64,000 nucleotides of DNA. Origin: Zanthoxylum bungeanum (lineage: Eukaryota > Streptophyta > Magnoliopsida > Sapindales > Rutaceae). Positions 25,901-34,551 of this stretch are shown in pieces. Positions within the stretch are counted from its first letter, which is position 1; the number at the start of each line of letters is the position of its first letter. The translations under genes and the position numbers were made by a program. Location: contig SKCR01006513.1 of the NCBI GenBank assembly GCA_019454045.1, forward strand, positions 186,001 to 250,000, read 5' to 3'. The notes under the pieces were generated by a model that did not search any database, had not been told where the DNA came from, and worked only from the letters and a program-made list of their open reading frames with translations.

Positions 25901-28900
25901 TTTTCTTCCAATAGTTGTCGTGTGCATGATCAACAGACGGATAAATTTTTAGGATAAGCCGTAGAGTTGGATGTCTGTTTAAGCTTACCTCTCTACATCT
26001 TCCTTCCGATCGTGTCTCCCAGTTGTGTGTGATGTCTATGTCATCGTCTCTTCAGCTGTGGCATATATGCCTTGATCACGCCTCTCACTACAAGAAAACT
26101 GGAGATTATCGATCAAATATTTAGTCACAAATCTAAAAAAATCGATCGATAATCACAATTATCGACCAAAAATCGACCGAAGATATTTGGTCGATATTTG
26201 ACTCATCGGTGATAAATTACTGATCGAAATAACTTATCTATCAAATTACCGACCAATTATATTTTGATTGGTAAAATTACCGACCAAATGAATAATAAAT
26301 AAATAATTAGATTTTACCGAACTTTATCCGGTCGGTAAACTGACTGCATCTAAAAATTTTATATAAGGCCCACTATGAACCCCACAAGACCGGCCATGGA
26401 CCCTATACAATCCATATTTAATTTTACAAATTGATGTAATTAGTGTGACTTGAACCCTTGACCTCAAAATTGAGTGTGTAGTATAGTTGCCACTAAGCTA
26501 TGACATGTTTTTTTTGTTATAATATGTAAAGAATATATAAGTGCGTGTAAGTGTGTGTGTATATATATGAATTTATATTTCTATTGTACCGAACGGTCAA
26601 TAAAATGTCTATTTTTTTATAATTAATATTATTTTAGTGACTGAATATTCATTCGGTCGATAAAATGACTATTTTTTTTATTTTTTATAATTAATATTCT
26701 TTTAGTGACTAAATATTCATTCGGTCACTATTTATTATCAATCACCGACCGAATATTCAGTCGGTAATTGTTGACGGTATAAAATGGTGCCAAATTAATT
26801 TTTCACGCCGTATTATCGATCGATATCGACTGAATATTTGGTTGGTAATATTTGGGTCGGTAATTGGTCATAAATTATTTTTATCATCTTCAGTCGGTAA
26901 ATACCAAAAAAATATCAACCAACTATTTCGTTAGGTAATTTCGATTGGTAATTCCATATTTTTTTGTAGTGTATTTAAGTAAACTTTGTCATTTGATTTC
27001 TAATGGGTCCTTAGGTTCTATTACTGATTAGTCTTTGCATTGTGTCTCTTGTCAACTTGGAAAACAACCAGTTTTATCGTTTAATCATAACAATACTATT
27101 TTTGTTTCTCATTTTGACTTAACTCCCTATGATATATGAGTACCTTCTCCTACACCCACTATGGGCCGGAGAGTCCAAATATCTTGTCATATTCATTGAT
27201 AATTATTCTTAGTGTACTTAGGTCTTTCTCATGAAACAACGATCTGAACTACCTTAAATTTACATTGATTTTGCGACTATGGTCAAGAAAACTTTTCCAA
27301 GACCATCAAAATATTACAAACTGGTAATGCCAAAAAATATATTGACTGTACACTTCAACGATTTTTGAAAGAACAAGGTACCCTATCCCAAAGATCATAA
27401 CCATACACTTCTAAAAGAAATGAGCGAACAGAACACAAACATCGTCATATTCTGGATTCATTTTGATCCATGCTGATATCATCTTCTTGTCTAGAATGCT
27501 TTTGGGGTAAAGCCGCTCTTACTGTAGTATACATTATCAATCGAGTTTCTTCATCAGTCACCAAACAACACATGTCTCCATTTGAGTGCATATTTGGTAT
27601 TCCTCTATCCTATGATCTTCTTAAAGTTTTTGGGAGTGCCTGTTTTATTCTTATTCTTCCTATATATTACCACAAGTTAGAACCTCATGCTCGACTTTGT
27701 TGTTTCTTGGGTTATGGAATCGAACATAAAAAGTATCGTTGTTGGGATCCTATCTCACAAAAATTTCACATCTCACGTCATGTTGTATTCTGGGAGCACA
27801 TTATGTTCTCTTTCCTCTCTGATTTCAAAGTGTCTTCCTCTGACCAACCTCCACTTTTCATTGACCTCTCAATCGATTTATTTCCACATGTTTATGATGT
27901 AGGTACCTCCAGTAAGCATACAAATGTACAACCCCCATTGCCACATATCCTTAATGATGCTTCTTTTGCAGATATTGTCTCTGACACCCTTGCGATAAAA
28001 TACTCCCATGATGTTGATGCATCCTCTTCCAATTATCCTACTCGAGTAAGACACATACCTAATTATCATTGCTTCTCCACTATTATTTCTTTGCGTGAAC
28101 CTCAATCCTATAGAGAGAGATCCTCTAATCCTCATTGGCGACAAACTATGCAAGATGAATTACATGTTTTGGCATAAATTGATACTTGGGACTTAGTTCA
28201 TTTTCTTCCCGATAAAACTCTAGTGGGATGCAAATGGGTATACAAAATAAACACATATTCAGATGGCTTAATTGAGAGTTATAAAGCACGTCTTATTGTT
28301 AAGGACTTCACTCAAGAATATGAGGTTGACTATGAGGAGACATTTTCTCTAGTTGTTCCATTACCTCAGTCCGCAGCCTACTTGCCATTTTTGCTGCCCG
28401 ACAATGGAGTTTGTTTCAGAAGGATGTCAAGAATTCTTTTCTCAATGGTGATCTAGCTGAAGATCTTTATATGAAACCCCTTTTTGGTCAGAACCATCCA
28501 CCACACAAGATGTGTCGCCTACGTAGTGCATTTTACAGTCTGAAACAAGCTCTCCATGCATGGTTTGCCAAGTTCAGTGTGACTATTTATCAGCTTGGGT
28601 TCACCTCTAGTCCATATGATTATGCCATATTCTTTTGCAAATCTGGTTCAAGCATCATGATGCTACTTCTTTATGTTGATGACCTGATTATTACTGGGGA
28701 TGATGTTTCAGGAATTATGAATCTTAAGTTCTTACTCAATAATTTAAAATGAAAGATCTTAGTTCTTTAAGTTACTTATTGGGTTTTGAAGTTACTTTCT
28801 CTGATGATGGCTATCATCTCTCTCATGCCAAGTATGCTTTTGATCTTATTTCTCGAGCCAACCTTACAAATAGCAAGACAGTTCCAACTTATATTGATGA

Positions 28901-31900
28901 TCATACTCTCTACAGAAAATTAGTTGGCAATCTCATTTATCTCATTGTCACTCGACCAGACATTACCTATACCGTTCACATTGTGAGTCAGTTCATGACT
29001 GATCATTGACCTCTTCATTATGCTATTGTGTTTCACACCATTCGCTATGTTAAAGACACTCTCTTTTGTGGTCTTCATTTCTGTGTTAATTCTTCACTTT
29101 TTCTTCAAGCTTACTCTGATGTAGATTGAGCAGATGACTTTATTTATCGTCGATCCACGACTGGTTATTGTTTTTTCCAGGGTGGCTCGCTTATTTTTTG
29201 GCGTAATAAGAATTAGACATTGGTTGCTTGTTCTAGTACCGAAGCTTAATATTGAGCTCTTGCTGCGACTATTGCCAAACTTCTATGGCTACGTTGGCTT
29301 CTCGAGGATATGTGAGTGTCTCAACTATCCTTCATTACTCTTTACTGTGACAATCAAAGAACTATTCAAATTATGTATAATGATATATTTCATGAATGTA
29401 ACAAACATATTGAGATTGATTGTCATTTAATTCATCAACATATTTCTCGTGGAATTCTTCGGTCGGTGTATCTACGCTCCGATGATCAAGTAGCTGATAT
29501 CCTCACCATGTTTTTTCTTCATGGCTGCTACACAACTATTGTTTCAAAACTTAATCTGGTTTCCTCACTACTATATTGAGTTTGGGGGCAAAGATATGAT
29601 ATTGTAGTTATCATATATTACAAATTACCATTATTTCTATATAATGTTGATTGATTTTATATTTATGTTGATTGATTGTGTACTTAATTATACAGGAATA
29701 TTCCTGATATAATTCCTTTATAATACCTATATAAGGTCATATGTCTACTACATTGAAATTAAGAAAAGTAGTATCATTTTTTTAGACTCTCATCTTTTTG
29801 TATCTTACAGATTCAACAAGTTATGGATAATTTATCAATATAAGACGTTATATGATATGACATGTTAGTTTGGTTATTACCCTACGCTGACGCATCGGGG
29901 ATCGACTTTTCCGGTAAGGTCTCGAGGTTTGACCTTTCTGGAAATGTCGTAGAGGGTCGAGGGGGCAGCACCCCCCATGGGGGCTCAGGAGAAACGCCCT
30001 CGAAATAAAAATGAAATTCAAAGGTAAAGTTGACCGAAATAACCAATTTCGTGTGTTTTGAAATGAAAAAGACATGTTGCCTTACATTGTCGCGACAATG
30101 GATAATAATTGGTGCGAAATGAGAGGCAGAGACATATAGTTGTATTTTGACTCATATTATCACGACAATGGTTACTCATTGGCGCGCAAATGAGAAGCTG
30201 ATAGAAAATCACTCTATGACTTATATTAGCACGCCAATAAGCAACCATTGGAGCGCCAATATGATGCCCGTGCATATTGGCTCGCCAATGGGACACTGTT
30301 TTAGAAAATATGACTAAAAGGTATGTCTTTTGGAGGTAAATCTAGGTTGTTTATATATAGAGCACGGAAATGACTCATCAAATATAACATTCTTCATATC
30401 ATAGTTCTCAAGTAGAGATTCAACATATGTTGTGTTGCATCTCTAAGTGTTTTTTTTTATCTTAGAGTAGATTTACTAGCAACCTTACAACACATAGTGT
30501 AGACAAATATTGCTCTAAGAAAATATGCATCCAAAACTAGATTCCCCACTGAAAGTTCCCCAACATATTTTAGAGAAAGGAAAATATGCAAAGCAAGAAA
30601 CAGCTGATGAAATTTTGGGAAACACACTGGTTCAACTCAAACTTAATAATACGTTCATAATCAATATTAATGAAGCAAGCAACGCGAATAACAAAGCAGT
30701 TAGTCTTATCTTACCCGAATGTACCCATCACTCGGGTGGAGACATGAGTATTAACATCAGGAAAAAACTTTGCTAGTCCAAAATCTGCAACCTGAGCAAA
30801 TTCAAGTTTAATGGCAATTATGGTACATAACCACTAATGGATTTGGATACTAATAAAATTTTCAAGATCCACTGGTTCTAGAGAGCATTTGAAATACGGT
30901 TATGCTTGTGTTTGTGCTGATTCAAAAATGACAAGCTCACAAAAATCAATTATGCAAATAATACCTTTGCTTCAAACTTGAAATCCAAAAGTATATTAGT
31001 AGTCTTAATATCGCGATGAATAATCTTAGGATGACCTGCAAATACAGATAGATAGAATGTTACAAAGACTTGATAGAAAAATAGATAGATTGATAGATTG
31101 GAAGATAGGAGATATTACAATCCTCATGGAGGTATGCCAGTCCTTTCGCAGAACCTAAAGCAATTCTGAGTCTAGTAGGCCAATCCATGGCAGGTCGATC
31201 CTTCTTCCCTGCAATATGCATTCTGTCAGATCCTCGATAAATATCTAACATCAGCTAAACAGCATCTGTGAACCAATTGCTTAATCACATTTGGTACCTT
31301 AATGACATAATGAAGGCTAGAATAGTGTATACAGAAAGAGTTATTTAGGTTTCCATAGACAAACTTACCGTGCAAGTGAAACCACAAAGTGTTGTTGGGA
31401 ACGAATTCATAAACAAGCAATTTTTGTGATCCAGATATGGAGTATCCAACCAAGGAAACAAGATGTTTATGATGTAGTCGGCTAATAATTTCAACTTCTG
31501 CCTGAAACTCACGTTCTCCCTGCCTACTTTCAGCTTTCAGCTGCTTGACAGCTACTTCCTTACCATTTGGCAGGACTCCTTTGTACACGTACGCAAAACC
31601 ACCTTGTCCAAGGAGATTAGCATCTGAGAAGCCATCTGTTGCCCGCACTAATTCCTCATATGTAAATATGCAGTTCGAATAACCTAATGATATCTCAGAC
31701 CCTGAATAATTGGAGCCAGAGCCTGCACTGCTGCTTGTGAAAGGCGGCCCCAGTAAAGGGGAGACTGTAGATACTGGTGACTGTGTCACAATTACGTGGG
31801 ATTCAGGAGGTGGAGCATTTGCGTAAGGGTCAACTGCAAAATCATTAAGAGCACTCAAAATTATTGAAGCAAGATTCTGAAGAACATGCTAGTAAATAAG

Positions 31901-33345
31901 TCATTTCATTTCTATAAGCCTGTATACGCTCGTTAAAACTGATTCATCAAAGAAACTAGATATTAACCTTTACTACTTCCTTGCAATGTATTGCCGATTT
32001 GCCAACACATCTTCAATTCAATAGTACATTTAAATTAAATCTTCATCATCAACCATTCATAATTTCCAAATGCTTAAAAATCTAATGAATTTGACAAGCA
32101 TATGGTAACACAGATGTCCGCAAAAGATGTGGCTTGGTGACATAAGATTTAGGATTTGATTATCTAAATTCGAATCCAAATGATAGATTTCTTGTAAGAA
32201 TCTGAGGCAACCGGGAGTTTTATTTGTTACATTTAAACTCGGATTGAATGATTTGATGGTAGAATTTTCATTTTTTTGAAAAAAAAAAATGGTACCCAGA
32301 TGGGTACCGTTGAAATCATTTACTCAGTCCGATGTGAAAATGTGGTAATACATTAGACATGACTAGACAGCAAACATGCAGCAGCATGCCACCCATTCTA
32401 TAAACTACAATGTATTTGGAGAACCAAGTAAAAGTCAGACGGTCGATTTTTTCATTACTACTAAAATATATAGTAAAATAACAATACGACAATGTAAATT
32501 TTACTATATTATATTTCTGACAAAATAATTTTACACTTTTCCATCAAATCACTGTTTTTAACGATAAAATTGATTAAGACAACTGACAGTTTATTAACAG
32601 AATTAAATCAACTAACAAAAGTAGTAAAATTAATGTAAATAACTAAACAAAAATGCCCAATCCCAAATCCCAAATCCGAGTCGAACAAGTGCATTTCTAG
32701 CAATGGGAAAGGATCAATTAGTTCTTAATCATAAATAAAGAGCAACACTGTACACATGCAGATCGTGAAAAGACACAAAATGATTCGAATCAATTATGGT
32801 TTTTTTGTAAAGTAGATTTTTTTTTTTTCAAATTATTAATTTTTTTTTTTTGGTTTATTGATTTATAGGACAAATTATGAAAGTTTTGGGCATAATATTT
32901 ATTTAACATTCTTTTTAATGTATTTATTATGTATGTTGTGAGTTTTATCCATGTTTAACATACTCATTATTTATTATTCTTATAATAATCATTTTAGTTT
33001 TATTTATCAAATTATTAGTTTTGTTTTATTTATTGTGCCATATAAATTTTATATAAAGTTATTTAGGCTTTATAATTTTATAAAAATTTAAATTACAAAA
33101 TAAAAGGAATAATACAAATACATCAAGTATTTGAGGGTAAAATTATAATAAAATCTTAATTTTGAGGTAAAAGATAGTAAAGAATAGGGTATAATATAAG
33201 TGTTACTTATTGATTTGAACAGGGGTATTTGACAAGAGGGCTACTACTCCACCCCAAAAAAATCCTACATTCTCTCTCCTATTTAAAATGTCGAAATTAC
33301 CCATCTCTTTTATAAAAATCCACTCCCGCAATATATATACACTTA

Positions 33346-33417
<72 letters not shown>

Positions 33418-34514
33418 TAGTTTATGCCTGTGCCAACGGCACGATGTTACAGTATTTGGCCCGTGCCTACGGCACGGTGTTACAGAATTAAATGATTTTA
33501 TTTTTTAATTAAATGATGCCCGTGCCTACGGCACGGCACTGTGTTACAGAATTAAATGATTTTATTTTTTAATTAAATGATGTCCGTGCCTACGGCACGG
33601 TGTTACAATATTTGGCCCGTGCCTACGGCACGGTTTTACAGAATTAAATGATTTTATTTTAACTTTCTATTTTTTAATTTGAAAATTTTGACATTTTCCA
33701 TCAATCAATTCACTCTCTTTCCTCCAATTACCAATGAAATAATCTGAGCCGTTAATTAAGCCACATAAACAGAGCCGTTGGATGCACTCTCTTTCCTCCA
33801 ACATCATTCTCCTTTATTATATAGATATATATATTAATTTAACACTACTTATATTTTTTTTATTAATTAATTTTATAATTTTGTTTATTTTTTAAATTTT
33901 ATAATTTTTTGCTCTTTATATATCTAATCTTTTTTATTTGTTTAGTAAATATTACAAATTTCATATTTATTATTAATTATTTTGTGTTCATTTAATTCAT
34001 TTATTCAAAAAATTTATTTCATAAACTAATTTTTATTTAAAAATTATCTTATTTTTTACATAATAGTGTTAATTTAATTAAAAAAATAATCAAAAATTAA
34101 ATGAATAATACGAAATTTGTAATATTTATTAAAAAATAAAAAAAAATATATAATATAAAAAGAAAAAAAAAATAAATTTAACAAAAATAAAAAAAATGAA
34201 ATAAAATAATCCTCTTTCCTTTATGGATCTAAGAATCACACTTGATAATATTTAAAATGTTACTTGATATTATTCAATTACTATTAACTGGTGTAAATAT
34301 AAATACTTTTTAATTTATTTTGGAAGTTATATTATGGGGGTTAAATTAGTTGAGTTTGTGAAATTTTTTATATTAAAAAAAAAAAAAAAAAAAAAACCTC
34401 ACTCAAACGAGTAGATGGAGAGGACATTAAGTTGACTAAGGCTGCATTAAAAATAAAATAAAAATGAGGATCTAAGAATGAACCATATATATATATATTA
34501 ATATATAATATATA

Positions 34515-34551
<37 letters not shown>

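Larger units (their letters stand above)
23786..29809 (+). mobile_element. Ty1-copia retrotransposon copia C, inserted antisense in PERK intron 5
   Basis: It has short LTRs (23786-24025 and ~29589-29809), the primer site TGGTATCAGACG at 24026, polypurine TTTGGGGGCA at 29581-29590, and gag, protease, integrase, RT, RNase H in copia order. Flanking GATTT (23781-23785) and GATTC (29810-29814) look like a 5-bp target duplication with one change. The LTR pair differs at numerous positions, so it is an old insertion. All coding parts are broken. Confidence 0.88.
23477..30714 (-). other. PERK intron 5 (7.2 kb), host of nested transposons
   Basis: The donor GTAAGATAAG at 30714-30705 and acceptor CACCTGCAG at 23485-23477 are intact. 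Copia C fills 23786-29809. The remainder, 29810-30714 and 23477-23785, shows no gene. Confidence 0.9.

Noticed and set aside
26420..26500. True tRNA gene
   Set aside because: Only A- and B-box-like motifs are present; I see no acceptor stem or cloverleaf pairing.
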